Under the pieces are notes generated by a model that saw nothing but the letters and a program-made list of their open reading frames with translations, did not search any database and had not been told where the DNA came from. A stretch of DNA of 64,000 nt from Dongia rigui (GTDB taxonomy: Bacteria > Pseudomonadota > Alphaproteobacteria > Dongiales > Dongiaceae). Within the stretch, counting starts at the first letter, position 1. Every line of letters begins with the position of its first letter. The DNA lies in NCBI RefSeq assembly GCF_034044635.1, contig NZ_JAXCLX010000004.1, positions 372,001 to 436,000 on the forward strand, in the 5' to 3' direction. Shown here piece after piece: positions 1 through 9,368 of this stretch. The translations under genes were made by a program, and so were the position numbers.

Positions 1-1
1 C

Positions 2-1096
2 GGCATCGTCCTCGGCCTCCTCATCGGCTATGTCGTTGCCAATCGCGGCATCGTCCGCCCGATCCGCAGTGTCACCGATGCGCTTCAGCGCCTCGCCAAT
101 GGTGATCTCAACATCCACGTGGTCGGCACCGATCGCCGCGACGAAGTGGGCGACATCGCCCGCACCATGGCGACCTTCAAGGAAAATGCCGAGGCCCGCG
201 CAAGACTGGCGGTCGAGGAAGAGCGTCAGCAGCGCGAGAAAATCGCCCAAGGCGAGCGGGTCGCCCGCCTGATCCAAACGTTCGAGCAACAGGCGACGCA
301 GGTTCTGGGGGTCATCAACGGCTCGGCCTCGACCCTTAACCAGACGGCCGACACGCTCTCGCGCGCTTCGGATGAAACATCGCACCAGACCTCGGCCGTC
401 GCCGCGGCATCCGAAGAGGCGACGCGCAATGTCCAGCTGGTCGCAGCGGCGACCGAGGAAATGACGGCCTCCATCCGCGAAATCGCCCAGCAGATGACCA
501 ATGCCCGGTCGGTCGCCAACGACGCCGCGACACGCGCTCAGGAAGCGCGCAACATGGTCCGCCAGCTGGAAGAATCCGGTACCAAGATCGGTGACGTCAT
601 CGGCCTCATCAACGATATCGCCAGCCAGACCAACCTCCTGGCGCTCAACGCCACGATCGAGGCGGCGCGGGCCGGCGAAGCCGGCCGCGGTTTTGCTGTC
701 GTGGCGACCGAGGTTAAATCCCTCGCCACCCAGACCGGGACCGCGACCGACGATATCCGCGCCCAGGTTGAAGGCATGCGCGGCAGCATTGCCACGGCGA
801 CCGATGTGATCACCGAGATTGCGACGGTCATCGACCGCCTTAATGAAATGGCAACGGCCGTCGCCGGCACCATCGAGCAGCAAACCGCCGCCACGCAGGA
901 AATCGGGCGGAACGCCACGGAAGCAGCCATGGGCACCCAGGAAGTGGCCAAGTCGATCGGCCATGTGTCGGTCGCGGCCGCCACGACGGCCGACGGCGCC
1001 GGCAAGGTCCTTGGCGCCGCCAATGGTCTCACCCAGCAGACCGACACCCTCCAACGCAGCATCGTCGACTTCATCAACGGGGTTCGCGCTGCCTAA
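2..1096 (+). CDS. Methyl-accepting chemotaxis protein, C-terminal part (5' end outside window)
   Basis: The frame is open from base 2, so the N-terminal sensor lies upstream of the window. The visible protein begins with the end of a transmembrane helix ([12 protein letters not shown]), then a HAMP linker (about the next 50 residues, with the [10 protein letters not shown] start and [10 protein letters not shown] end typical of HAMP), then a long coiled-coil signalling domain. The hairpin tip that contacts CheA/CheW is intact ([16 protein letters not shown]). The protein ends FINGVRAA, with no NWETF-type tether for CheR/CheB. It is an inner-membrane chemoreceptor relaying ligand signals to the flagellar motor. 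The ligand is unknown because the sensor domain is missing. Confidence 0.95.
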   Translation, partial: GIVLGLLIGYVVANRGIVRPIRSVTDALQRLANGDLNIHVVGTDRRDEVGDIARTMATFKENAEARARLAVEEERQQREKIAQGERVARLIQTFEQQATQVLGVINGSASTLNQTADTLSRASDETSHQTSAVAAASEEATRNVQLVAAATEEMTASIREIAQQMTNARSVANDAATRAQEARNMVRQLEESGTKIGDVIGLINDIASQTNLLALNATIEAARAGEAGRGFAVVATEVKSLATQTGTATDDIRAQVEGMRGSIATATDVITEIATVIDRLNEMATAVAGTIEQQTAATQEIGRNATEAAMGTQEVAKSIGHVSVAAATTADGAGKVLGAANGLTQQTDTLQRSIVDFINGVRAA

Positions 1097-1132
1097 GGCC
1101 CAGCTGATTGTCACACTGTGAGAAATAGTGGA

Positions 1133-1171
1133 CCATGCCCGGAACAGAAGTCCCTGGGGTTCCGGGCATGG
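1133..1171. repeat. Inverted repeat after the chemoreceptor gene
   Basis: CCATGCCCGGAAC (1133-1145) is followed by its exact reverse complement (1159-1171) with a 13-base loop. No T tract follows, so it is not a clear intrinsic terminator on the plus strand. It may be a transcript-end stabiliser. Confidence 0.6.
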
Positions 1172-1214
1172 CGCTGCTACCCTGCTCCATCTTCTTTCGA
1201 AAATGGGGAACATC

Positions 1215-2162
1215 ATGGCCGACCGTCAGACTTCACCGCAGAATTCACCGCTCCGGGGCCGCGTCATCGGTGGCGGCACGCCGCTGATGAAGAAGTGGAA
1301 CCTCGCCTCCGAATCCGGCGCCCTCAAAGACGTGCTGCTCGGGCCGGCCGAGGGCTTCCGCTGGATGGGGCTGGAGAACGCGGCCTGGTCGTCGCTCGTC
1401 CGCGATACGATGCGCAAGGGCTACAAGTTCGACAAGCAGCTCGCCATGCGCCAGCACCGCGAGATGGTCAACGCCTATGAGGATGCCGGGGTCAATTGCC
1501 ATTTCCTGCCCCTCGACGAGCATAACCCCTACCAGGTCTATGCCCGCGACTCCTCCTTCATGACACCCTATGGCGCGGTCATCTGCCAGATGGCCAATCC
1601 GCGCCGCCGCGGCGAATACGCCTCCTGCCTGCGCTTCTACCTCGAAAACGATATCCCGGTTTACGACATGGTGAGCTCGGGCAATTTCGAAGGCGGCGAC
1701 TTCAACATCATCGCCGACAAGACCGCACTCATCGGCTACACCGATCATCGTTCGGAAGAGATTTCGGCGCGCCAGATTTCGGAATGGATGCGCGATGAAG
1801 GCTGGGAAATCAAATTTGCGCCGATCGACCAGTTCTATGTCCATATCGATCTGATGGTCTGCATGCTGAACGAGCATGTGGCCGCGGTCTGCCTCGAAAC
1901 GACCGAGGACGATATCATCGACTTCCTGAAACAGAAGAAGATCGAGATCATCCCCGCGACCTTCAAAGAAACCATGGCCCTGGGCTGCAATGTCGTGGCG
2001 CTGGGCAAGGATCGGATCCTTTCCACGCTAGGCGCCAAAGACCTCAACGCCAAGCTGCGCGCCAATGGCTTCACCGTCTACGACCCGGACATGACCATGT
2101 TCACCTGGGCCGGCGGCGGCGTCCATTGCATGTGCCAGCCCTTGAACCGCGAAGCCGCGTAA
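1215..2162 (+). CDS. Amidinotransferase/arginine deiminase-superfamily hydrolase (DDAH-like)
   Basis: The 315-residue protein has the amidinotransferase-fold active-site set: the NPYQVYARDSSF segment, EGGDF (residues 159-163), a catalytic-type His in YVHIDLMVC (His210), and a C-terminal nucleophile in GGGVHCM (Cys305). The family hydrolyses or transfers guanidino groups (arginine, methylarginines, related compounds). Which substrate is used here cannot be read from sequence. I place the start at 1215 because GGGGAA lies 4 bases upstream; the in-frame ATG at 1203 and upstream codons lack a ribosome site. It converges on the acyl-CoA synthetase gene with only 3 bases between stops. Together with nearby aminotransferase and GcvT-like genes it suggests nitrogenous-compound catabolism. 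Confidence 0.85.
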   Translation: MADRQTSPQNSPLRGRVIGGGTPLMKKWNLASESGALKDVLLGPAEGFRWMGLENAAWSSLVRDTMRKGYKFDKQLAMRQHREMVNAYEDAGVNCHFLPLDEHNPYQVYARDSSFMTPYGAVICQMANPRRRGEYASCLRFYLENDIPVYDMVSSGNFEGGDFNIIADKTALIGYTDHRSEEISARQISEWMRDEGWEIKFAPIDQFYVHIDLMVCMLNEHVAAVCLETTEDDIIDFLKQKKIEIIPATFKETMALGCNVVALGKDRILSTLGAKDLNAKLRANGFTVYDPDMTMFTWAGGGVHCMCQPLNREAA

Positions 2163-2165
2163 CGA

Positions 2166-4241
2166 TTAGCGCGCCGTTGCGACGATCAGCGCATCGACCG
2201 CAACGGCGCCCGTTTCATTGACGATCAACGGATTGACGTCCATCTCGCCGACCAGGCCCTCGAGGTCTGCCACCATCACCGCGAATGCCGCAAAGGCGCG
2301 CGCGAGCTTTTCGACATCCGCCGGCTTGGCGCCGCGCTTGCCATCCAGCAGTGGTCGTAAGGCCAACCCTTCAATGTGTCGCGCCGCCTCGATTGGACCG
2401 AAAGGCGGCAGCACAAAACGGCGGTCGGACATCATTTCGATCAGCACGCCGCCGGCCCCCACCATCACCACCGGGCCGAATTGCGGGTCCATTGTCATGC
2501 CAAAGGAGATCTCGACACCCTTCCCCGCCATCGGCATCAGCAGGACGCGGGGGCCCAGCCGCGCCTTGAGATCGGCATAGGCTGTTTCCAATTCCGCTGC
2601 GTTCTTGACGCCCAGCTTCACGCCGCCCACGTCTGATTTATGGAGGATGCCTGGCATTGCCGTCTTCAGCACGATGGGGTAGCCGATGCGATCGGCCGCC
2701 TCCTTTGCCGCATCAAGCGTCTCGGCGTGGACGTGGGCCACAACCGGCACGCCGTAATCGGCCAACAGGTCCAGCGCCTCAGCCTCCAAGAGGTCGCCTT
2801 GCGCCAGCCGCGGTGCCCATTTCTCCCGCAAGCCGGACGGCGCCACCGCCGCCACGTCCGGCGCCAACAACGCCCGGTCCCGCGCCGCCATCGCCTTCTT
2901 TACGACGCCGAGCATAGGTGCCACGCCGGAAAGAACCGGCACACCGTCATGGGCCAGCCGGGTAACGACATCCAGATTGGCATTGCTGCCGACATTGGTC
3001 GTGTAGAAGACCGGCTTTGTCGTGCGCGCCGCAACGCGGCGCAGGATATCGGCATAGCCGGCACTCAGATAATATTCATCGCGCGCCTCGACGCAGAGCG
3101 AGGCGAGCGCCGTATCCGGATCATCGACCAGCGCCTGCAGGCAATCCTCGAAGATCGCCGCCCAATCATTGCCGGTGCCCCAGGCATCCAGCGGATTAAT
3201 GGGCTCCAGGCCATAATCCAGCCGGGCCGCCAGTTTGGCTCGCGTCTCGTCGCTGATCTGGGCGAAGGGCACGCCGGCCTCGATGCCGAGATCCAGCACC
3301 AATTCGCGAAACCCGCCGGAATCATGCATCGTCGCCAGCCCGCCTGGCGCCAGCCGCCGCTCGCTGGAAAAGAGATGCAGCGCGTTCACCAGTTCATCCA
3401 TGTTGGCGACCTCGATCACGCCATAGCGATCGAACAGCGCCTGATAGGCCGCATGATTGCCGGCAACCGCCCCGGAATGCGAGACGGCAAGGGCCGCACT
3501 CTCGGCCGTGCGCCCGACCTTCAGCGCCACAACCGGGATCTCCATCCGCTGCGCCTTTAAGAGCGCCGCCTTGAACCCCGCCGGGTCACGCACGGTTTCG
3601 AGGAACAGCCCCACCACCTTGGTTGCCGGAATGTCGAGCGCGAAGTCGAGATAATCGGCCACATTGGTGGCCAGTTCCTGCCCTGCCGACACGGCTAGGC
3701 TGAAGCCGAAGCGCCGGTCGGTGTGGCAGAGCGCCGAGAAGGCCGAGCCCGAATGCGTGATGAAGGCGACATTGCCCTTGCGTATCCAGGCGGGCGGCGG
3801 GAAGCCGCAGACGCGCAGGCCGAAATCGAGATGGTAGAAACCCATGCAATTGCCGCCGCAAATGGCAACACCCGCCGCCCGTGCCTTCGCCGCGATGCGC
3901 TCGGTCAGCTTCGGCTCGGTATCGTTTTCGAGATACCCGCTGGCAAAGATCGTGACACCGCCGATGCCGCAGCCAATAGCCTCATCGAGTGCCGCTTCGA
4001 GCCGCACATTGGCGATGCCGAGCACGGCCATGTCGACCGTCTCCGGCAAGGCGCTCAGCGACGGATAGCAGCGCTGCCCGTCGATCTCCTGATAGGCTGG
4101 ATTGACGAAATAGATCTTCGGCAGCGTCCCCGCCATGCCGGTCGAAGTGATCATGCCGCGCCCGACCGACCCCTCCTTCGGGCTGGCACCCACAAGGGCC
4201 ACACTCCGGGGCCGCAGCAAACGGTCTAGTTTATGAGCCAT
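2166..4241 (-). CDS. Acetate--CoA ligase family protein (ADP-forming acyl-CoA synthetase)
   Basis: The 691-residue single-chain enzyme has the NDP-forming layout: an N-terminal CoA-binding Rossmann domain (LLRPRSVALVGASPKEGSVG), a succinyl-CoA-ligase-like middle, and a C-terminal ATP-grasp domain (about residues 470-691; ALDLLADYGVPVV, GYPIVLKT, HKSDVGGVKLGV). Such enzymes make an acyl-CoA from a carboxylate, CoA and ATP, releasing ADP and phosphate. The substrate is unknown. I chose the ATG at 4241 because GGGGCAGGGG sits just upstream; extension to 4253 needs a TTG. An intergenic palindromic repeat separates it from the TetR gene on the same strand, so co-transcription is possible but not shown. 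Confidence 0.88.
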   Translation of the reverse strand: MAHKLDRLLRPRSVALVGASPKEGSVGRGMITSTGMAGTLPKIYFVNPAYQEIDGQRCYPSLSALPETVDMAVLGIANVRLEAALDEAIGCGIGGVTIFASGYLENDTEPKLTERIAAKARAAGVAICGGNCMGFYHLDFGLRVCGFPPPAWIRKGNVAFITHSGSAFSALCHTDRRFGFSLAVSAGQELATNVADYLDFALDIPATKVVGLFLETVRDPAGFKAALLKAQRMEIPVVALKVGRTAESAALAVSHSGAVAGNHAAYQALFDRYGVIEVANMDELVNALHLFSSERRLAPGGLATMHDSGGFRELVLDLGIEAGVPFAQISDETRAKLAARLDYGLEPINPLDAWGTGNDWAAIFEDCLQALVDDPDTALASLCVEARDEYYLSAGYADILRRVAARTTKPVFYTTNVGSNANLDVVTRLAHDGVPVLSGVAPMLGVVKKAMAARDRALLAPDVAAVAPSGLREKWAPRLAQGDLLEAEALDLLADYGVPVVAHVHAETLDAAKEAADRIGYPIVLKTAMPGILHKSDVGGVKLGVKNAAELETAYADLKARLGPRVLLMPMAGKGVEISFGMTMDPQFGPVVMVGAGGVLIEMMSDRRFVLPPFGPIEAARHIEGLALRPLLDGKRGAKPADVEKLARAFAAFAVMVADLEGLVGEMDVNPLIVNETGAVAVDALIVATAR

Positions 4242-4260
4242 CCCCTGCCCCAACTTGCTT

Positions 4261-4340
4261 CGTCATCCCCGGGCTTGACCCGGGGATCCACCGGTGCCGC
4301 CTGTCGGCGTGGATGCCCGGATCAAGCCCGGGCATGACGT
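4261..4340. repeat. Intergenic palindromic repeat, family A copy 1
   Basis: An imperfect palindrome of about 80 bases: TCATCCCCGGGCTTGACC at the left and its counterpart ending GGGCATGACG at the right, with internal GGATCCA/TGGATGCC. The same architecture recurs at 10886-10977. It looks like a dispersed REP-like element between the TetR and acyl-CoA synthetase genes. Confidence 0.75.
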
Positions 4341-4349
4341 TCAGATTTT

Positions 4350-5345
4350 TTAGTCGGTCCCCTTTAGCGTCGCCAGCGCCGCCCTGTCGCGCATCGCCTG
4401 TTCCTGGGCACTGGCGAGGCGCGCCTCGAACAGGCGCTGCGCCTCGTCATGGATGGGGCCATAGATCTCCATCCACAGCTGCGCGTCGGTGGCGACGATG
4501 AGGCGCCCGATCTGCCACGAGCTCGGCTCGGCGCGGCCGTCGAGCCAGCTCTCCAGGATCTTCACCGAAATGCCGGCGGCAGCGGCCAGCACCTCGCGCC
4601 GCATGGGACCCACCGGTTCCAGGCGCTTGCGCAAGGCCGCGGCAAGGCGCGCGCGGTGCGCGTTGCGTCCCTGCACTTCCTGGTCGATGGCGAGCACCAC
4701 GGTATTGTCGTTGTCGCTCTTCCCCTTCTTCACACCGCCCGAGAAATGCGCCGGGAAGACGGAGGCGAGGTATTGCCGGCAGATGCGCTTGGCCTCCGCC
4801 CGGTTGAAGGCCTTGGGCTCCATCAGGCAGTCGAACCACATGCCGTCGATCATCGCGTTCAAGCCCGTGGCGACATCACCGGCCGATGCGCCTTCATAGC
4901 CGCCCTCCTGGATGATGCGCTGGCACAGGGTCTCGGTCTGGGCGAGGTAATCCTGTTCCAGCCGCGACACCACGTCATGATAGGCGGCATTGCCCCGCGC
5001 TTCCGCCCAGAAGGCGTACCAGATCGAGACCTTTTCCACGTTGCAGACGGTGGGATGGAAGTCGGCCTCGATCATCGCTTCGAGCCCGGCGGCCGGTGCC
5101 ACCTTGCCCTTGTTGATCGCCGCCTGCCAGAAGGCCGAGTATTCCTCGGCGATCTGTTCCAGTGTCGCGATCAGCAGTTGTTCCTTGGACTTGAAATAGA
5201 AATTGACGATGCCGGGCGACAAGCCGGCTTCGGAGGCCACATGGGTCAAGGTGGCATTGGCATAGCCGACCCGCCCGATTGCGCGAATTGTCGCGTCTAT
5301 CAATTGCTTACGGCGAACTTCCTTGACCGCTTCAGCTTTGGCCAT
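4350..5345 (-). CDS. TetR/AcrR regulator, BetI-like, with extra C-terminal Cro-like helix-turn-helix
   Basis: Residues 10-60 form a TetR DNA-binding domain (RRKQLIDATIRAIGRVGY, SEAGLSPGIVNFYFKSKEQLL). Residues 75-200 resemble the BetI-type C-terminal domain (WYAFWAEA, AMIDGMWFDCLMEP). The protein is 331 residues against about 200 for the family. The extension at residues 207-331 contains LAAAAGISVKILESWLDG followed by PSSWQIGRLIVATD (about 248-287), which reads like an XRE/Cro helix-turn-helix. It is divergent from the class III aminotransferase gene, with TGAAT-N4-ATTCA-like sites between them, so it probably represses that gene and itself. The inducer is unknown; BetI relatives respond to choline. 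Confidence 0.88.
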   Translation of the reverse strand: MAKAEAVKEVRRKQLIDATIRAIGRVGYANATLTHVASEAGLSPGIVNFYFKSKEQLLIATLEQIAEEYSAFWQAAINKGKVAPAAGLEAMIEADFHPTVCNVEKVSIWYAFWAEARGNAAYHDVVSRLEQDYLAQTETLCQRIIQEGGYEGASAGDVATGLNAMIDGMWFDCLMEPKAFNRAEAKRICRQYLASVFPAHFSGGVKKGKSDNDNTVVLAIDQEVQGRNAHRARLAAALRKRLEPVGPMRREVLAAAAGISVKILESWLDGRAEPSSWQIGRLIVATDAQLWMEIYGPIHDEAQRLFEARLASAQEQAMRDRAALATLKGTD

Positions 5346-5427
5346 GGGGCCCTTTAACCTTTCCGAGATCGGATGGGGGAATCGCGATAACTACATGATA
5401 TCTTTAACTTTGCTGCACTCGCAACAT

Positions 5428-5493
5428 TAAATAAGCATTCAATGAACTTGCCTCTCACTGAATCGCATGATAGATTTTTTATACAAACATTCA
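5428..5493. promoter_or_regulatory. Putative TetR operator sites between TetR and aminotransferase genes
   Basis: TAAATAAGCATTCA (5428-5441) is, on the other strand, TGAATGCTTATTTA: one base from the perfect palindrome found at 15646-15659. A weaker copy, TATACAAACATTCA, lies at 5480-5493, with centres 52 bases (about five helical turns) apart. Their place in the divergent promoter region suggests control by the adjacent TetR. Binding is inference. Confidence 0.55.
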
Positions 5494-5593
5494 ATGACTG
5501 GACGGTGACGAGCCGCTGATTCTGGCGTCGTTCGGCACCCAACCGGAGCGCGGGGCAACACCCGCATCACTTTGAGACTACGGAGATTTTCAC

Positions 5594-6967
5594 ATGACGA
5601 CGATAAAAACCGAGCGTCGCAAAATGGATAAGAGCCGGGCCCATTTCCGCGAGGCCATCAAGCATATGCCGCTCGGCGTCAGCTCGAACTTCCGCTATTG
5701 GGGCGATGACAACACGGTCTTCGTGAAGAACGGCAAGGGTGCGCGTCTCTGGGATATCGACGGCAACGAATACATCGATTACCGCCTCGGCTACGGCCCC
5801 GCCATCCTGGGCCATTGCAATGACATCGTCGACGCTGCCGCGCGTGAGGCGCAGTCGGTCGGCACGGTCTATGCGCTGGGCACCGAAAAGGAAGTGACTG
5901 TCGCCAAGCTCATCAAGGAGATGATGCCGGCGGCCGAACTGGTTCGCTTCTCGAACTCCGGCACCGAAGCCGTGATGGCCGCCTTGCGCCTGGCGCGCGG
6001 CTATACCGGCAAGGACAATTACGTGACGTTCGAAGGCTCGTATCACGGCCTCTTCGACGCCAGCATGTGGACGGCCGATCCCGAAGACATGAAGGATCAG
6101 ACCAAGCAGCCCAAGGTCATCCCTTATGGCGAGGGCATTCCGCAGCTGGTCCGCCAGCTCTTCTGGCAGGTGCCGTATAACGACGCGCAGCGCCTGGAAG
6201 AGGTGCTGAAGAAGAACCACGACACCATCGCCGCCGTGCTGATCGAGCCGATCCTCGGCAATTGCTGCGGCATCCCCTCGAAGCCGGAATTCATCAAGGC
6301 CGTCCGCGAGCTGTGCACCAAATACGGCGTGCTGATGATCGTCGACGAAGTGAAGACCGGTTTCCGCGTCGCCAAGGGCGGTGCCCAGGAACTCTATGGC
6401 ATCGAGGCCGACATCTTCACGGTGGCCAAGGCCGTGGCGAACGGCTACCCGATCTCGGCGATCGGCGGCAAGGAGGAGATCCTGCGCAAATACGGCAAGG
6501 GTGTGGCCCATGGCGGCACCTACACCGCCCAGGCGATGAGCCTGGCCGCTGCCGAGGCGACCTTGACCATCCTCAAGGACACCGACGCCCTGAAGAACAT
6601 CGCCTCTTATGGCCAGGCGATGCAGGACGGCATGGGGAAGGTCCTGACCAAGCGCGGCATCCCGCACAGCTTCACCGGCCACCAGTCGATGTCGGGCCTC
6701 TTCTTCAGCGCCGAGGCACCGACCACCTACCGCAACTGGAAGCTCTCCGACTACACCTTCTACGACACCATGGCCGGTATCCTCATCGACATGGGCATCA
6801 TGTGCGAGCCGGACAGCCGCGAACCCTGGTTCATCTCCTCGGCGCATGACCAGAAATGCCTGGAAGAAACCCTGGGCAAGTTCGAGGAAGCGGTCGATCT
6901 GACCCTCAATGAACTCGCCAAGGGCCGGGAGACGGAAAACAAGCTGATGCCCGGCATCAGCGGCTAG
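5594..6967 (+). CDS. Class III PLP-dependent aminotransferase (glutamate-1-semialdehyde aminomutase-like)
   Basis: The 457-residue protein carries class III hallmarks: SGTEAVMAALRLARG (phosphate-binding region, about 122-136), GSYHG (148-152), DEVKTGFR with the PLP pyridine-binding Asp251, and the Schiff-base Lys279 in TVAKAVANGYPISAIGG. GGAG lies 8 bases before the ATG. It resembles HemL-type aminotransferases, but a catabolic role is more likely given its TetR neighbour and shared operator motif. The amino donor and acceptor cannot be read from sequence. A strong terminator follows 22 bases after the stop, so it is probably a single-gene transcript. Confidence 0.9.
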   Translation: MTTIKTERRKMDKSRAHFREAIKHMPLGVSSNFRYWGDDNTVFVKNGKGARLWDIDGNEYIDYRLGYGPAILGHCNDIVDAAAREAQSVGTVYALGTEKEVTVAKLIKEMMPAAELVRFSNSGTEAVMAALRLARGYTGKDNYVTFEGSYHGLFDASMWTADPEDMKDQTKQPKVIPYGEGIPQLVRQLFWQVPYNDAQRLEEVLKKNHDTIAAVLIEPILGNCCGIPSKPEFIKAVRELCTKYGVLMIVDEVKTGFRVAKGGAQELYGIEADIFTVAKAVANGYPISAIGGKEEILRKYGKGVAHGGTYTAQAMSLAAAEATLTILKDTDALKNIASYGQAMQDGMGKVLTKRGIPHSFTGHQSMSGLFFSAEAPTTYRNWKLSDYTFYDTMAGILIDMGIMCEPDSREPWFISSAHDQKCLEETLGKFEEAVDLTLNELAKGRETENKLMPGISG

Positions 6968-6989
6968 AGATTGACGACCTGAATGCGTG

Positions 6990-7020
6990 AACGGCGCCGT
7001 GGCAACACGGCGCCGTTTTC
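6990..7020 (+). terminator. Rho-independent terminator after the aminotransferase
   Basis: A perfect 11-bp stem (ACGGCGCCGTG / CACGGCGCCGT, 6991-7001 and 7006-7016) with a GCAA loop is followed by TTTCG. Confidence 0.85.
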
Positions 7021-7245
7021 GTTTGTCACAGTGCCCGCACTTTCTGCCCATACCCACCCGCTACCGCAGCACGGCATGAGGCGCATCAAGGGTTTCGAGA
7101 CGACTGGCTTTTCAAGTTCCTCGCGCCATCACATCTGCGGTGACACCACGCCCCGACCGCAGCAATTTTCCACAAACACCTGAAATTGACCGCCGCAACC
7201 GCGCCCTGAAACGCTGCACCCCGTCACTCATCTGGGGAGGGCATG

Positions 7246-9345
7246 ATGCCGCAATATCAGAACGGAACGCCGCGCGCCGACATCCTGGTGGGCACCTGGT
7301 GGAACGACATCATCTATGGCGATGGCGGCCATGACGTCATCTATGGCGACCGTGGCAACGACATCCTGTCCGGCGATACCGGCAACGACATCCTCTGGGG
7401 CGGTGTCGGCGCCGACCAGCTCTTCGGCGATAACGGCTTCGACCATGGCTTCGATATCGCGGTCTACAAGACTTCCGCCGAGGCCGTGACCGTCAACCTC
7501 TCACAGATCACCCAATCCGGCGCTGGTGGCGAAGCCGAAGGCGATCAGTTGTTCGGCATTGAGGGCCTGGTCGGTTCAGCCCACCATGACAGACTTTTCG
7601 GCAATGCCCAGAACAACACCTTCCGTGGCGGTGCCGGCGGCGACTACATCGATGGCAGCGATGGCATCGACAAGGCGAGCTACGCCTATTCCAGCGCGGC
7701 CGTTCATGTCGACCTCACCCGCGGCGGCATCCAATTCGGCGGCGACGCCCAGGGCGATATCCTGCGCAACATCGAAAACCTGCAAGGCAGCGATTTCGAT
7801 GACCGCCTCATCGGCAACGACGCCCGCAATACCATCGCCGGCGGCAAGGGCGCCGATTACATCGATGGCGGCGGCGGCTATGACTTTGTCGATTACCGCG
7901 GCTCCAGTGCCGTTAACATCGACCTCAACCGCGCGACGCAGATCGGCGCCCACGCCCAGGGCGACCAGCTCGTCAATATCGAGAACATCCGCGGCACCAG
8001 CTTCAACGACGTCCTGGTCGGCACCACTGGCCATAACGAGTTGCTGGGTGACGAAGGCAATGACGTCATCGATGGCGGCGGCGGCAACGACATACTCAAA
8101 GGCATGAATGGCGATGACGTGGTCACGACCCGCAGCCAAGGCTTCGCCGATGGCGGCAATGGCGTCGACACACTCATTGTGCATTTTGATGAACGCGACC
8201 CCTATGACGGGGTCGAGGTCTATATCAACAGCAACAACTATCTCTCCAGCCGATACATGAGCGATTACGACCCACCCGCCGGCTACAATCTCAGCGCGAT
8301 GAATTTCGAGCGCGTCGAGCTCACCGGCACGCAATGGTCCGATTTCCTGATGGGGACCAGCGGCAACGATGTCTTGCGCGGCGGCGCCGGCGACGACTAC
8401 ATCCGCGGCGAAATGGGCGACTATCTCGACGGCGGCGGTGGCCGCGATGCAGTCGAGATCCACTACGATCCCACCAACATCATGACGGTGAACGTCGACT
8501 TCCAGGCGGGCTTTGCCACCGGCATGGCCGGCCTTGTCGGTTTCGAGGACCTCACCGTCTATACCGGCTGGGGCAACGACACCATCATCGGCGGGACGGA
8601 GTTCAACTACGTCAACACCCAGGCTGGCGGCGATTTCGTCCAGCTCTTCGGCCACCACAATTACGCCGACCTCAACCCCGGTGATTTCGACGACTTCGAC
8701 ACCTATATCGGCAGCGACGGCGTCGACCAGGTCTGGGTCGGCAAGCGCGGCGATGTCGATGGCGGCGGTGGCTCGGAAGACGTCCTGGGCATGCGCTTCT
8801 ATGGTCCCGACGCCGTCACGATGGATGTGCTGACCGGTACCTCATCGAGCGGCCTCACCTTCCGCAATTTCGAGCAATTCAACCTCTACCGCGAGGACAG
8901 CACGGCCGGAGACAACATCCGCCTCGGGCTGAGTCACGATTTCTACTCGGGCGCCGCCGGCGACGATTTCGTCGATGGTCGCGCCGGCAATGACATTCTG
9001 CGGGGCGGCGCCGGCCAGGATTCGCTCTCCGGTGGCGACGGCTCCGACCAGCTCTATGGCGATCTCGGCCATGACGACCTAACCGGTGGCGGCGGTGACG
9101 ACCGCTTCTATTTCAGCCAGGGCCACGATTACATCACCGACTTCAATGCCGCCGAAGGCGATCTCCTCATTATTCCGACTGATATGCAGGACGAGGCCCA
9201 CGACAGCTTCGCCGAACTGATGGCATCCGCCGAGGAAACGGCAGCCGGCCTCCGCCTTTACAGCAGCGATACCGGCTCCACCTTGCTGCTGGGTGGTATC
9301 ACCAAGGCAACCTTCAGCGAGAATTCGGTGGAGTTTTTGATCTAG
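7246..9345 (+). CDS. RTX (hemolysin-type) calcium-binding repeat protein
   Basis: The 699-residue protein is built largely of glycine/aspartate nonapeptides of the GGxGxDxLx type (for example GGAGDDYI, GRAGNDILRGGAGQDSL, GDLGHDDLTGGGGDDRF), which form calcium-binding parallel beta rolls outside the cell. Three successive modules of about 70 residues share the pattern AVxVDL...GDxLxxIExLxGSxxxDxLxGN (residues about 75-260). The C-terminus (HDYITDFNAAEGDLLIIP) matches the end region of type I secreted RTX proteins. There is no N-terminal signal peptide, so type I secretion is expected, but no such transporter lies in the window. Of two adjacent ATGs I chose 7246, which sits 5 bases after GGGGAGG. 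No enzyme domain is visible. Confidence 0.9.
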   Translation: MPQYQNGTPRADILVGTWWNDIIYGDGGHDVIYGDRGNDILSGDTGNDILWGGVGADQLFGDNGFDHGFDIAVYKTSAEAVTVNLSQITQSGAGGEAEGDQLFGIEGLVGSAHHDRLFGNAQNNTFRGGAGGDYIDGSDGIDKASYAYSSAAVHVDLTRGGIQFGGDAQGDILRNIENLQGSDFDDRLIGNDARNTIAGGKGADYIDGGGGYDFVDYRGSSAVNIDLNRATQIGAHAQGDQLVNIENIRGTSFNDVLVGTTGHNELLGDEGNDVIDGGGGNDILKGMNGDDVVTTRSQGFADGGNGVDTLIVHFDERDPYDGVEVYINSNNYLSSRYMSDYDPPAGYNLSAMNFERVELTGTQWSDFLMGTSGNDVLRGGAGDDYIRGEMGDYLDGGGGRDAVEIHYDPTNIMTVNVDFQAGFATGMAGLVGFEDLTVYTGWGNDTIIGGTEFNYVNTQAGGDFVQLFGHHNYADLNPGDFDDFDTYIGSDGVDQVWVGKRGDVDGGGGSEDVLGMRFYGPDAVTMDVLTGTSSSGLTFRNFEQFNLYREDSTAGDNIRLGLSHDFYSGAAGDDFVDGRAGNDILRGGAGQDSLSGGDGSDQLYGDLGHDDLTGGGGDDRFYFSQGHDYITDFNAAEGDLLIIPTDMQDEAHDSFAELMASAEETAAGLRLYSSDTGSTLLLGGITKATFSENSVEFLI

Positions 9346-9368
9346 TCAGCCTCACCGCCCACCAAATC

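Noticed and set aside
5567-7057. A 496-codon open frame opposite the aminotransferase gene
   Set aside because: It is rich in His/Asp/Gly/Arg of the kind produced by reading a GC-rich gene backwards, has no recognisable domain, and the plus-strand aminotransferase has all family motifs.
7246-9345. Repetitive DNA that might be a CRISPR or satellite array
   Set aside because: The repetition is codon-phased and encodes glycine/aspartate RTX motifs. No uniform direct repeats with unique spacers exist.
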